Of a stretch of DNA of 64,000 nucleotides, positions 11,248 through 22,712 are shown piece by piece. The translations under genes were made by a program, and so were the position numbers. The stretch lies in assembly GCA_030549495.1 (NCBI GenBank), contig JAUIRK010001021.1, positions 62,001 through 126,000 on the forward strand, in the 5' to 3' direction. Each line of letters opens with the position of its first letter. Within the stretch, counting starts at the first letter, position 1. Under the pieces are notes generated by a model. That model did no database searches and was not told the origin of the DNA. It worked only from the letters and a program-made list of their open reading frames with translations. The stretch comes from Nectonema munidae (taxonomy: Eukaryota > Nematomorpha > Nectonematoida > Nectonematidae).

Positions 11248-13028
11248 ATGTCTCCTAAAAAGAATATAAATGACGGTGACAAAGGAAAGCGAAAAACTAC
11301 GAGAGCGACAATAGAAGTAAAGAAGGAAATAATAGGAAAATATGAGAATGGTGTTCGTGTTTCCAATCTTGCATCGACGTATGGCATACCGAAGTCGACA
11401 ATATCAACGTTTTTGAAAAATAAAGAGATTCTTAAAGCCGCTGATGTTGCAAAAGGATCTAAAGGAATAAGCAAGCAAAGACCACAAATAATTGAAGAAG
11501 TTGAGAAGTTATTGCTTGTGTTTATTAAAGAGAAACAGTTGAAAGAGGATAGTGTGAGTGAAGCATTTATCTGTGAAAAGGCGCTAAATATCTATGGCGA
11601 TCTAGTTAATAAAATTCCTGGTGCAAGTTCTAAAGACTTTGACTTTAATGCAAGCAGAGGATGGTTCGAAAAGTTTAAGAAAAGAAGCGGAATTCACAGT
11701 GTACTTAGGCATGGAGAGGCGGCAAGTTCAAACAAGAAAGGAGCAGAGAAGTTTAAAAAGAATTTAGTGACTTCATAAAAGCAGAAGGTCTCGTCCCACA
11801 ACAAGTCTTTAATGGAGACGAAACAGGTTTATTCTGGAAAAAATTGCCAAATCGCACTTTTATAACGAAAGATGAAAAAGCGTTGCCAGGCCATAAACCT
11901 ATGAAAGACAGGTTGACTCTTTTGATGTGTGGTAACGCTAGTGGTGATTTCAAAGTGAAGCCACTCTTGGTTTATCACTCAGATAACCCTAGAGTGTTCA
12001 AGCGGAATAATGTAATGAAAAGCAAATTGCCTGTAATGTGGAGGGCAAATGCAAAGGCTTGGGTCACTCGGAAAGTTTTCACCGAGTGGATGCTTGAAGT
12101 TTTTGCTCCAAGTGTGAAAAAATATCTTCAGGAAAAGGGGTTGCCATTAAAATGCCTCCTATTACTTGACAATGCTCCCGCACACCCTCCAGATTTGGAG
12201 GCGGACTTGGTTAAAGAATTTGATTTTATTCAAGTAAAATTTCTTCCACCTAACACGACTCCGATATTACAGCCGATTGACCAACAGGTGATTTCAAATT
12301 TTAAGAAATTATACACTAAAGGCCTGTTTCGTAAGTGTTTTGAAATTACGAATGACACTGAATTAACTTTGAAAGAGTTTTGGAAAAACCATTTCCATGT
12401 CTTGAATGCTATCAATCTCATTGACAGTGCATGGAACCAAGTAAGCTACAGGACAATGAATTCTGCTTGGAAGAAACTATGGCCAGAATGTGTAATAGAA
12501 CAAGACTTTGATGGACCTAGCCAAAAAATTGTTGACGATTCTATCATCGGTGATATTGTGACTATAGGGCAAAGTATGGGATTGGAGGTAAACGCAGATG
12601 ATGTTGAAGAGCTTGTGGAAGACCATAGTATCGAGCTAACTACAGAAGAACTCAAACATCTTCAAAATGAACAGAAAACAACGGCTGATGAAATTGAAGA
12701 AAAAGAAGAGGATAAAGAAAATGCCTCAAGTGCTCTAATGAAAGAAATGATTTCAAAATGGATTGATCTGCAAAACTTTGTTGAGAAATACCACCCAGAC
12801 ACAGTGATTACAAATAGAATGGTGAACATGTTCAATGACAATGTGATGGCTCATTTCAGAAAAATATTAAAGTGCCGACAAAAACAGCAAACACTGGAAA
12901 AGTTTTTAGTGAAAAGAACAGACTCCCCAAAGCAGATTTCACGTGAGCCAAAAAGACAGAGAACAGTGACAGAAGAAGATGAAGAACGTAATTTCCCAGA
13001 AGTTACTATGGAAGAGGGCTCCACTTAA
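11248..13028 (+). pseudogene. Tigger transposase (TIGD-like), one frameshift
   Basis: The gene encodes about 590 residues, the usual length for Tigger/TIGD proteins. It starts at the ATG at 11248 (MSPKKNINDG). The N-terminal part has a psq/CENP-B-type helix-turn-helix (VKKEIIGKYENGVRVSNLAS) and then a second DNA-binding region. The DDE_1 catalytic core follows, with the first Asp in FNGDETGLFWK (about 11816), the second in CLLLLDNAPAHP and the third in ILQPIDQQVISNFK. The C-terminal tail (QQTLEKFLVKR) is typical of the family. The frame changes by one base near 11760, in an A-rich run. The 5' part ends about 17 bp beyond this, and the rest is read in another frame to the stop at 13028. Either the copy is inactive or this is an assembly error in a homopolymer. 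Otherwise it is very well kept. Confidence 0.93.
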
Positions 13029-13060
13029 CTTGCTCCGTTATCAATACCATGTATCGCGTG

Positions 13061-13066
13061 AATAAA
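13061..13066 (+). terminator. AATAAA polyadenylation signal of the Tigger transposase
   Basis: AATAAA lies 33 bases after the transposase stop codon and before the right terminal repeat, where the family usually has its polyadenylation signal. Confidence 0.6.
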
Positions 13067-13256
13067 CATTTTTTCTTTATTTTTTCATTTTAGTAATACG
13101 TATATACATATACTTTACACTTCATTTGGTGCTTGAGAACGGATTATTTGCTTTTACATTATTTCTTATAGGAATAAATGATTCGGTGCTCGACCAAATC
13201 GGTTTTCGAACACTTTGTAGGAACGAATTATGTTCGAAAACCGAGGTACCACTGTA

Positions 13257-14700
13257 TACCTTCAAATTTTACATAAAATATATGTTTTTATACTAAATCG
13301 GTCATGCTGTTTTCATTTCCTGACTCATTTTTTACATTTAGGATTTGAAAATACCTATAAGTATTAATCAAATTTGCGGTTTACGTGTGAAAATTGTCTC
13401 CAAAAACATTCCTTCATATTTTACATAAAATATGTGTGTTATACTAAATCGGCCATGCTGGTTTCATTTCAAGACTCATTTTTTACGTTTAGGATTTGAA
13501 AATATCTATAAGTGTTAATCAAATTTGCGGTTTACTTCTAAAAATTATCTCCAAAAACATTCATTCAAATTTTACAATGAAATATGTGTTATACTAAATC
13601 GGCTATGTTGGTTTCATTTTTTACGTTTAGGATGTGAAAATATCTATAAGTGTTAATTAAATTTGCCGTTTACTTCTAAAAATTGTCTCCAAACACATTC
13701 ATTCTAATTTTAAAATGAAATATATGTTTTATACCAAATCAACAATGCTGTTTTCATTTCTGGACTAATTTTCCACATTTAGAGGTTTTAAAATATCTGT
13801 CAATGTCAATCAAATTTGCGGTTTACTTCTAAAAGCTATCTCCAAAAATATTCTCTCAATTTTACATGAAATATGTTTTTATACCAAATCAATCATGCTA
13901 TTTTCATTTCTGTACTTATTTTTTACATTTAGAATGTGAAAACACTTATAAGTGTTAATGAAATTTGCGGTTTACTTCTAAAAATTGTCTCCAAAAACAT
14001 TCATTCAAATTTTACAATTAAATATATGTTTTTATACCAAATCAACCATGCTAGTTTCATTTATGGACTCAATTTTTGCAGTTTGAATTTGAAAATACCT
14101 ATAAGTATCAATCAAATTTGCGTTTAGTTCTAAAATTTGTTTTCAAAAATATTGATTCAAATTTTACCTGAAATATATGTTTTTATAGCAAAAAGATCAT
14201 GATGATTTCATTTCTGAACACAGTTTTCGCATTTAGAGGTTTTACTGCTAGTGTCAATCAAATTTGCGGTTTATGTCTGAAAACGATATCCCAAAATATT
14301 CTCTCTAATTTTACATGAAATATATGTTTTTATACCAATTCGACCATTATAATTTTTATTTCTGAAATCATTTTTTCCATTTAGAGGTTTTAAATGTCTG
14401 AAAGTATCAATCAAATGTTCGATTTACGTCTAATGTCTACAGAAATATTTTTGAAATTTAAATAAAATATCTGTTTTTATGCCAAATGGAAGATGCTGGT
14501 TTCATTTTTGGACTCAGTTTTGGCATTTATGGTTTTAAAATATCTGAAAGCTACATTCAGATTTGCGGTTTACTTCTAGATATTGTCTTCAAAAATATTT
14601 CCAAAAAAATAAAGTATCTGTTTTATACCAAATTGACTATGCTTATTTTATTTCTGTACTGGATTTTGGATAATAAGTGTTAAAAAATATATCGAAGTAG
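13257..14700 (+). repeat. Array X of copy A, about 150-bp units
   Basis: About ten diverged tandem units. The recurring mark CAAATTTGCGGTTTAC appears near 13371, 13522, 13660, 13813, 13962, 14115, 14261, 14413 and 14561, so the period is about 138-153 bp. Each unit also contains a stretch resembling ATACTAAATCGGCCATGCTG. No coding sequence is credible here. The same array, inverted, is in copy B at about 52130-53480. Confidence 0.85.
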
Positions 14701-15820
14701 CAATTGAATTAGTAATGTATGCCTGAAAATCAGTTCTGTAAAAAATTTTCAAAAAATGGATGCATATTAGATATATAGTGAAAATATACTTTTTTTTGTA
14801 TATTTTGGCTTATAATACTTTCTACAATCATCTTGAGTATTAAATATTTATTAAAAAAACAAACAAAACGTATTATAAGATCTTTTGAAAATTTGTATGA
14901 GAGAAGAAACCAAGTTGAAAACTAATTTAAAAGAGAAAATATGATCAAAACAAATAATTAAAAAAAAAATGTATCCTGACTAAATAGAAGATCTATCATG
15001 TTCTAATGAACTAGGAAGTAGTTTAATTATATAATAGATGCTTCAAAAAGGTTTTGACTGTGAAAAAGAAGTTCGTCTTTTACAAATTAAAAATATTTAA
15101 ATCTATAGCTTATCATATAGGATTACAATTATCTTTTAACTAAGATGGGTTGGAAATCTGAAAATTTAGAATAGGTCAGATTTATCAAAAATGGCACAGA
15201 TGCCAATATGCCAGAATTTAGTCACTATCAAGATATTTTTAATTTAAATTGAATTTGTCCATCTTTTTCCTTTTGCGTAAAAAAAATATTTTTTAGATGA
15301 AGAACGTGGACAACTTTTTGTAATTGAACAATGAACATCACGAATGATTCATCAGAAAAAAACCTTTGAAATGAGATTGGTTAACAAATATTCAGGCCTG
15401 ATAATAAAATACACGATACTGATTAAAAAGTCTAAGATCATCAAAAAGATTCTTTAATCAGAATGCTTTGAAAGAGGAAAAAAGTAATTTTATCATTATA
15501 AAAAAATTTTCAAACACACATTGAAGAATATAAATTTCTAATGAAAAAAGAGCTACCAAGAAAGGAACATCATGTAATGAATAGCAAAATTACATACTGT
15601 AAATTATAATATGACGTAGAGACTACAAGTCGATAACGAATTTGTAGCCAAAAAGATGGAGGTCCAATCGAGTTACCTAAGTTACTGTAGAATGAAATAT
15701 TTTGAGTGAATTAAACACCTAAAGTTGGTTTATTAAATAAATTTTAAAAAATAATTACCAGAGAAATACTGCAAGTAGTAGTTATTTTTATCTTTATATA
15801 TTTGACATTGATTTATAGGT
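14700..15820 (+). other. Unique core of TTAA element A
   Basis: AT-rich, non-tandem sequence of about 1.1 kb between arrays X and Y. It matches the core of copy B (about 51090-52130, reverse complement) over most of its length, so it is an integral part of the element. I see no long open frame. It may be a decayed coding region or a cis-acting segment. Confidence 0.6.
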
Positions 15821-16680
15821 TTAATCTATTTTTGACAGGTTTTATTGATTTCATAAAAAATGAACATCCCTATTAAATTCTGCATACTTGAAATGTATAA
15901 AAAACTTTTTATAAGAATAAAAATTTTAATTTTCACATGGGCTGTCATTTAAATTATTTTGTCAGGTTTGACTAATATTTATAAAAAAAAAAGGAATATA
16001 ACCAGTGAACACAGCCTACTTGAAAATGGGTATATGTGTGTAAAATGCCATACACGGTAAACTTCATCACCTCCCTATACTTTCTATTAAACGTAATTCT
16101 CTAATTCAAAAAACCGTGCCTGATCCTTTGTTTTTGGAATAAATCAATTTTTTGACAGTTTTGATTGATTTTTATATAAAAAATGAATATCACCACTGAA
16201 TTACGCATGCTTAAAAATGGGTATATATGTGTAAAAAACTTTATATTATTACTTAGATAAAAAGTTTCTTTTTAAGATGGAATCAATGCTTTGATAACTT
16301 TAATTGATTTTTATAAAAAAAAATGAATATCACCGCTGAATTCAGCATGCTTGAAAATGGGTGTATATGTGTAAAAAACATTATATAATTATTTATATAA
16401 AAGTTTCTTTTTTGAGATGAGCTGTCATATGTAAATCACTTTTTTGACAGGTTTGAATGATTTTGATAAAAAATGAATATCACCACTGAATTCAGCATAT
16501 TTGAAAATGGGTATACATGTGTAAAAAACTTTATATAATTATTTAAATAAAAAGTTCCTTTTTGAGATGAGCTGTCAAATATAAATCAATTTTTTGACAG
16601 GTTTGATTGATTTTGATAAAAAATGGACATCACCACTGAATTCAACATAGTTGAAATATATATGTAACATTAAAAATATT
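15820..16680 (+). repeat. Array Y of copy A, about 150-bp units
   Basis: About five to six tandem units marked by TTTTTTGACAGGTTTGATTG and by GAATTCAGCAT...GAAAATGGGTATA. The marker recurs near 15833, 15963, 16152, 16294, 16441 and 16590. The unit is unrelated to array X by eye but has a similar period. Copy B has the same array inverted and expanded. Confidence 0.82.
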
Positions 16681-16779
16681 TATAAAAACTTATTAATATC
16701 TGAGAAAAATAGGGGGAGGGGGCACTTTACGCCCCCAGCACTTGAGCGGACAAATTTTGCCCAGCACTAATAGGGTTAA

Positions 16780-17117
16780 GATATTTGTTTACGAGACCTT
16801 AGCTGTATTGATATAGTGAAAACTATAAGTACCTATTAATTCAGATTCAAACTCTCCTTTAGTTAACAACAGTTCCAGTATTTTATATAATTATATTTTT
16901 TGCAGAAAATCATGAGTTTGGAACTTTGTTAAAACTCATTTAATTATAAAAAGGAATATGAAAAATGTACTCAAGAATCTATGGAATGTATAGGACAAAT
17001 AAAGTCAAAAAATATAAAGAGCAAAAATTTTAAGATAAAAACTTGTATTGCTTTACAATTAGAATGAACAGATAGTTATAAGTTCATATTACAATATAAA
17101 ATTTTAGAATATGTAAT
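16780..17117. other. AT-rich spacer
   Basis: About 340 bp between the right end of copy A and a piggyBac transposase remnant. I see no gene or repeat in it. Confidence 0.5.
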
Positions 17118-18513
17118 CTATGTCATAGTTGTAACAACCATTTTGTTTAGGAATTTAACGAGTTGCTCATGTATTGTAATGTATTCATTCGGACAGTAAT
17201 ACTTTGGAAACACTTTACAAAAATGTTCTTGTAAAAACCGAACTTCGCATATTTTATCACTTAGATTGACTGTTGTTTTGAAATCAAATCTAATATAGGT
17301 GTTGATTAGAACAAACATATCGCGAGTGATTGATGCAATCAAAAAAGGTTCACTGAACTTGTCACAAAAGAGATACTTAACATCGACACGTTGATTTCTT
17401 GACTGTCCCATGTAAGGCATGCATCCTAAATATGCAAGGAGATGGTGAATACTGAACTTTAAATTTTGATGCCCAGAAGTTTCACCACTACAAAGTAAAT
17501 AATATAAGTAATGGAAAGCAGAAAAAGTCAAAAATATTTTAAAACGACTCTCCAATAGACCACTCTTTCAAATATACAACAACACATTTTGAGGTTATAA
17601 TTTGACCCAAAATATGGTGATGAATTAGGCTAGGTTACGTAGTCGGAGATTGTCACAAAACACAAATGTAAAAAGAATATCAAGTACCTTTGACAGCTAG
17701 CCTCCTCTTTCTTTCTCCCATTTAATACCTTGATATAAGATACAAGAATAAATACAATAGACATACATTTGATATATGTATCCTTTGTCTTATTGTGACA
17801 ATCTTCTAAACTCCAAGTTATATAATATATCTATTTATATCACAGAAAATATTTTTAACAACCAGAATTATACCCACAGAAACTATAAGAGCTAACGGAG
17901 ATATTTCGGTCATCTTTATGTCACTAGATACACATATAATTTAATTTATAATGTATAAAAATACACATATAACTTATATACTAATGTAGAATAATATAGT
18001 GATTGTTTGTATGACAGATCGTCACAAAAAAACAAAGTTTTTCTAGGGCACATAACTTTTTCATGAATTTTCATTTGTATAAGAAATTTGATTATAAAAC
18101 CAATCATGTACTGCAAAAGATACTACGTTATCATTCAAAAAGTCATTTCAATATTTATTTGACATATAACATTGGGGAAAAAGCTTACTTGAAGTGGAAT
18201 TTCATGTGAGCTATGGTACACTGGAATATGTGTTGGATCAAACGTCAGTGAAAAAAAGCTTGAAAATAGAGAAAGGAGAATACAATAATTCCGCTCCGTT
18301 TCTAGGACCAGGAGGATGCATTATAATGTCTCTGATATTATGGCGTGGAGGTGAACCTTTGTTAAACCTCTTGGGTGTCCAGAAATACTCTGTTTTATCG
18401 GGATCAATAAGAGAGTATAAGGTAATATTCTCTTGGATATCAGTAGAAGTAGTACTATAATCGGAAACATATCTCGAACTTGAAGTTATTAAGTCACTAT
18501 CAGAAGAGCTCAT
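17118..18513 (-). pseudogene. piggyBac transposase remnant
   Basis: Two minus-strand pieces of one gene. The 5' piece (18513 down to 18238) starts at an ATG with an acidic, Ser-rich N-terminus (MSSSDSDLITSSS), then has PRHNIRDIIMHPPGPRNGAE and SPFSIFKLFFTDV, typical of the start of piggyBac proteins. The second piece (17555 down to 17118) has HHLLAYLGCMPYMGQ, FLIASITRDMFVLINTYIRF and YCPNEYITIHEQLVKF, matching the DDE_Tnp_1_7 domain up to the first catalytic Asp region, where His stands in place of the usual Asp (IDES-like motif). About 680 bp of non-matching sequence separates the pieces and the C-terminal part is missing, so this is a decayed fragment. It lies outside element A, 339 bp from its right end. 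Confidence 0.75.
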
Positions 18514-19849
18514 ATTCGAAGAACCGAAGCAAAATTGGAATGGAAGGACACAAAGAATAGAGAATGTTAGATTTAAGAGTGATTCAAGAATACGTCAACA
18601 AATTTTGTATGTTATGATTTCTTCTTTTCAACAAAATGTAAAACACTATTGCGATATCCCAATAGCAATATAATCAAGTTCGCCATCTACGCCATACTAA
18701 TAATCATCATGCGTTGTACTATGATTTCTAGAAACCAATTGTTTTACATTTAGTTGGAAAAAAGAATAATCACTAATACGTCAATCTTCAATACATACAT
18801 ATCACATCACAAGTATAATTCATTCACACTGTTTTTAATTTTACATTCAATATCCATTTATATGAAAAACGTCATTTTTTGAGAAACTAAAACTGATAGT
18901 ATAAGATGAATATAACACAAGTTCAGAAGTTGAAGTTCATACAGCAGAACTTCTGGATCTTGAAGTTTTTTGCTGTGTATATTTTTATTAATTTGAACAA
19001 ATCATAAATTGATAACTTTTAGAGTTCACTAAAAAAAACTTAACGCCACCTGGAATAAAAATAAATTATGCAAAAAAAGAATTTGACTCAATCATTATCA
19101 AATTCATTAAATTAGCCTTCTAAAAAACTCAAAAAGAGTTGTAAAATAAAACAAACAGAAATGATGGAAAACACGATAGAAAAAAATTGTAACAAATATC
19201 ATAGATATAATAAAAGGAATTTTTTCGTTTGGAAAAAAATTTGAAGACATTTAATGTTCTTATGGAGTTTTTTATCAATAGATCGTCCTACATTTTGTGA
19301 AAATTGTGGTCCTGCGAGGGTGCCAACTTTTATTTCTTTGCGTAAAATACATGGATTCATATTTGGGCATGAACATTTGCGTTCAAACGATGGATCTTCT
19401 TTCTTTTATTGAATCTTTTTTTTCGTGTAGTTTTGCATACTTTCTAAGAGGTACTACACTTAGCACGTATTTTTTTAAGTGGTTTCGCTTGAGCCCTTAT
19501 CCACTCAATCCTATAAAATTAGAAGATATAAATATTATGATTTGAAAAATTATATCGAAAGTACCTAAAAATATTTATTTTATGAATACTTGTGTTGGAG
19601 AATCGCTAACTGGCTTCATTCATCTAAAGTCTATAATCAATATCAAGATAAAAATAAAATCAATTAAATTTTACGATAATATTGATCCGTTGAAGTTAGG
19701 ACGTTGATTCAGGCTTTGCAAGTTGATGTGATTAGGTATCGAGAATGCCTTATAAGGGAAGAAGTTCGTGAAAGGAAGAAATACAAATGTCGGCTTTCGA
19801 GGTAATCCTTGTAGATTTCATCTATGAGCTTTTCTTTTTCTTTCCTTTT
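18514..19849. other. AT-rich intergenic stretch, no assignable content
   Basis: Only short frames occur (for example 19297-19545) and none shows a recognisable domain. I see no clear repeat or inverted termini. Confidence 0.45.
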
Positions 19850-20883
19850 CAAGTCATTGCCTCCATTTCAGTTGTACCAAGAATTCAATTCTTCAATCTC
19901 AGGCAAGTCTTTCAATATTTTTCTTCGTTTTTGATGAAGAAATCCATAATTTCCCATACACTGGTCTTTGCTGATTGAAGACTTGCATGTAGACTAAAAG
20001 ACAGAATAAAAATCATATATCAACTTATGGATTATTAAGTTTGTTCAGACTTTCATTTTAAAAACACACTATAGTTTCATTTTGTCCTCAACTAACCAAA
20101 TACTTTCAAAGTATTCCAGGAGAGGAGTAACTGCAAAAGGTTACATCAACCTTTTTAACTTTCGCTATGTCACTTTTATCTAGAGGTAATCAAAAATAAA
20201 AAAAAGTTAATTAAATTATATTTGTTATGCTATACTTTTATTTGAGGCAAAAAAGCTATAGACAGTAGCATTTTGATGCAGGTTCTGAAACTAACATTCC
20301 TGGAATACAACGGACTAAATCCAAGGTTTATGAATTTTCGGTATACGGCTTGACAGAGATAGAAATAACAACCATGATACTGTGCTCCAGGAAAGACTAA
20401 AAAAATCTATAGAAGTAAAAACTTAACTCGAAAAAAATACCTTACCTTTTTTGCTGCGGATATTATGGAAGTTTCAAAGACTCCAGTTATGCTGGGAATC
20501 AAATATCTTGGAGTTAAAATCTTCTCTTTTATCCAATACAATCACGTAAAGTATTGGAATCTGAATTTGATTATGAAAAGAGTGTACTGTAATAATTTGA
20601 TAGAATAGTTCTGGATCTTTTTTGAATGTTCCGTCAAAAAAATAGAACTTGGTTGACGTGTTGCAAAGTTTTTCCATGAAAAATATCGGGTTTCTTCTAT
20701 CTTCATACTGCAGATCCATCTGCAAAAATCTCGAATCATTTGCTGAAAGGTACTTTTCTGCAATTGAAAACTGAATATTTTTTGAGAAAGGGATCCTTTT
20801 TCTGCCCTTTCTAAAAAATCGTAAGACGCTTCTTTTTTTGAATGAAGACCTTTCATCAGCGTTGAGGAGAGAAATATTATCAC
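19850..20883 (-). pseudogene. MULE (Mutator-like) transposase remnant
   Basis: Minus-strand pieces in the order expected for a MULE domain. 20725-20474 has FYFFDGTFKKDPELFYQIIT and HNQIQIPILYVIVLDKRE, resembling the DGTF...P..FYQ...IHG block with the first catalytic Asp. About 20400-20280 has FPGAQYHGCYFYLCQAVYRK, matching the FPG...GC.FH..Q..WRK block. About 19975-19915 has TSVWEIMDFFIKNEEKY, resembling the C-terminal P.IW.FI..L..E block. Several frame changes and stops separate the pieces, so it is dead. I could not locate its terminal repeats. Confidence 0.7.
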
Positions 20884-21072
20884 TTGATATTAAAAATTAG
20901 GTAATCGAAAAATAGAAAAAAATTCTTGTATATTGTATTGGAACTTTTGAAAGTGTTCTTTGCTTCCATCTTTAATTTACCCTGAATGCTTTTTACCCTT
21001 TTCAATTTCTTTGTGGTTGTGCGCCACTCTTCTCATGACTGTCAGGTCTGTATTCTTATTTACAAACAATTT

Positions 21073-21604
21073 ACTTTACTGTTATCTCCCCCCCCCCCCC
21101 TCACTCTAAATTTTTTTTTAGTTAATTATTTACTTTTTTACTGATTCATCAACATTTCTCTGATTATTATATAATATCATTTAGAATTTTTTTAGATTTC
21201 GGTAGAATCATTATCACTTTAAAAATCAATTGGTGAACAAACTTTCATCTATTTCTACAGTCATGTTGTGTCCTCCAATCACTCTAGGATTAGCTAGAGG
21301 ATGTTGGGCACACATTTCTCTCAAATAGTTGTTCCAATCAACCACTGATTGGTGCTTCATTTCTAATTCACGTTCACAAAATTTTATACTTGGCATGTTG
21401 TGTGCCCAACAGTAAATATACAATGCTGCTTTCCGTAAAGGTAAACGAGAGTTTTTGAACCAATTATATTTGTTCTTACTCCTCTTTCTTCTTTACATAA
21501 ACAAAATTTTCTTAGAAAACTAATGCTAATAATCGTCTGCTAAATATCGCCTGTTTTTTTTAATTTTTTTAGAGTGGGGGGGGGGGGGGGGTAACAGAAA
21601 AGTA
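21073..21604. mobile_element. Short Merlin-derived element with C/G-tract terminal repeats
   Basis: Inverted ends: the left, 21073-21110, reads TACTTTACTGTTATCTC, then a C run, then TCACTCTAAA. The right, about 21570-21604, is its approximate complement (AGAGTG, a long G run, GTAACAGAAAAGTA). It encloses a minus-strand piece of Merlin transposase, so it looks like an internally deleted Merlin element. I could not make out a convincing target duplication. Confidence 0.6.
21226..21423 (-). pseudogene. Merlin (IS1016/ISXO2-like) transposase fragment
   Basis: A 65-residue frame with QSVVDWNNYLREMCAQHPL followed by PRVIGGHNMTVEIDESLF. The IGG...VEIDES block is the region of the first catalytic Asp in Merlin/IS1595-type transposases. 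The protein stops soon after, so most of the catalytic domain is absent. It sits within the inverted ends of the short element at 21073-21604. Confidence 0.75.
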
Positions 21605-21605
21605 C

Positions 21606-22675
21606 CCAAATTTCCTATTCAAAAGAATTATGGGTTTTTTTTTTTAAAAGTATTCGGTTAAAACATATTAAACTTTTAGTAAAGGGTTTGAAAAGTCTAG
21701 TTGTGTGATGAAAGGCTCAGATTGTAAACATTTTTAAAAGCAGAGAAAGCTAAAATGTTTCTAAACTCTAAACAGACTTTTCACAGTTTAAACAGATTTT
21801 AATTCTATTAAAAGATCGACGTTTTCCGAGCATTTTATCAATATGAACGTATCCATTAGTATGACATAATATCTACCCTTAAGTACAGTGCTACGTCAAA
21901 ATTATGCTTATGCACTTCCCCTGATTTGGTACTCAAAAACAAAATTTAATTAAAAAATATTATTAGTTTTGCGTTACTTTGGTTTCGATTCGTTTTGGAT
22001 AAGACCGTTAAAAAAGATTGTGAGATCATTGAATAAAAAAAAGTCTAACAAAAGTAAATCCGCTTGCATTTAATAGTTTGCTAGAGTAAAAATACAAAGT
22101 TTAATTACCCGTTTTAAACCAAACTTCTAGGTCAATAATATATTCTTAAAAAAAAATGAAAATTCCAAATATGAAAAAAAAGATATAATTAATTGAATTG
22201 AAATCTCACTACATGTAAATACTAGATTGCTGGCACAGGTTCGTAAACTTATAATAATTTAAAGGCTTTTCTATAAGATCGAATCTATAAGACGTGAATG
22301 CTTCAGAAATAAGAACTATTTGCATTGGGATTATTTTCCTTTCATTAGCATGAAGCGCATACTAGGATACTTTCATTTCAATAAGACAAATAAGGCGACA
22401 TTGAGTTGATTAAAGCAATTCTTATTTAAAATATCACAGGAAACACTTTAAAAAAACTTTCTTAATATAGCTACAGTCTTTTGCATACTCCATTCAAAGA
22501 ATTTTAGCAAAAAGAAGAAAAATGGTTAAAATATTTGAAAGTTTGGAAGGCAATCAAAATTACAAAACCAAAAACTTCAAACCAAATGTACGGAGAAAAT
22601 AAGTTATATATTTGAATTTCACAAAGCTAACTCGGCAGAAACAATAAAATCTAAGAGAGGTAAGTTAACATTGAG
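21606..22675. other. AT-rich intergenic stretch
   Basis: About 1.07 kb with no credible open frame, RNA gene or repeat that I can recognise. Confidence 0.45.
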
Positions 22676-22677
22676 AC

Positions 22678-22700
22678 CTGACCTAACCTAACCTAACCTA
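22678..22700. repeat. Short (CCTAA)n tract
   Basis: Four consecutive CCTAA units after a CCTGA. (TTAGG)n is the common arthropod telomere repeat, so this may be a tiny interstitial telomere-like tract. Four units can also arise by chance. A Merlin transposase remnant begins a few bases downstream. Confidence 0.5.
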
Positions 22701-22712
22701 GTTTTCGTTTCA

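Larger units (their letters stand above)
10919..13254 (+). mobile_element. Tigger (Tc1/mariner, pogo group) DNA transposon
   Basis: A 2,336-bp element with long near-perfect terminal inverted repeats: the left begins CAGTGGTACCTCGGTTTTCG and the right ends CGAAAACCGAGGTACCACTG. It is flanked by TA at 10917-10918 and 13255-13256, the expected TA duplication. It carries one transposase gene with a polyadenylation signal. Copy B keeps the matching uninterrupted site (in inverse orientation, around 53485), which confirms both boundaries. Ends this well matched suggest a fairly recent insertion. Confidence 0.95.
10526..16775 (+). mobile_element. TTAA-flanked element, copy A (piggyBac-type, non-autonomous)
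   Basis: Bounded by TTAA at 10522-10525 and 16776-16779, with 10-bp perfect terminal inverted repeats: CCCTATTAGT on the left and ACTAATAGGG on the right. A TTAA duplication with CCC...GGG ends is the signature of the piggyBac superfamily. Just inside each end is a GC-rich quasi-palindrome of the form GGGGGCGTNNN(A/G)CGCCCCC. Inside, in order, are a unique left arm, tandem array X, a unique core of about 1.1 kb, and tandem array Y. A Tigger element (10919-13254) is nested between the left arm and array X. Without it the element would be about 3.9 kb. I find no intact transposase, so it is probably mobilised in trans. Copy B at 49417-53881 has the same architecture in inverse orientation. Confidence 0.85.

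Noticed and set aside
13936-14683. Small open frames in array X as genes
   Set aside because: They lie in tandem units, are not kept between units or in copy B, and have no domain.
17645-17814. Inverted repeat GATTGTCACAA...TTGTGACAATC as a possible MITE inside the piggyBac remnant
   Set aside because: Only an 11-base core matches, no target duplication is visible, and the interior is unlike a known element.
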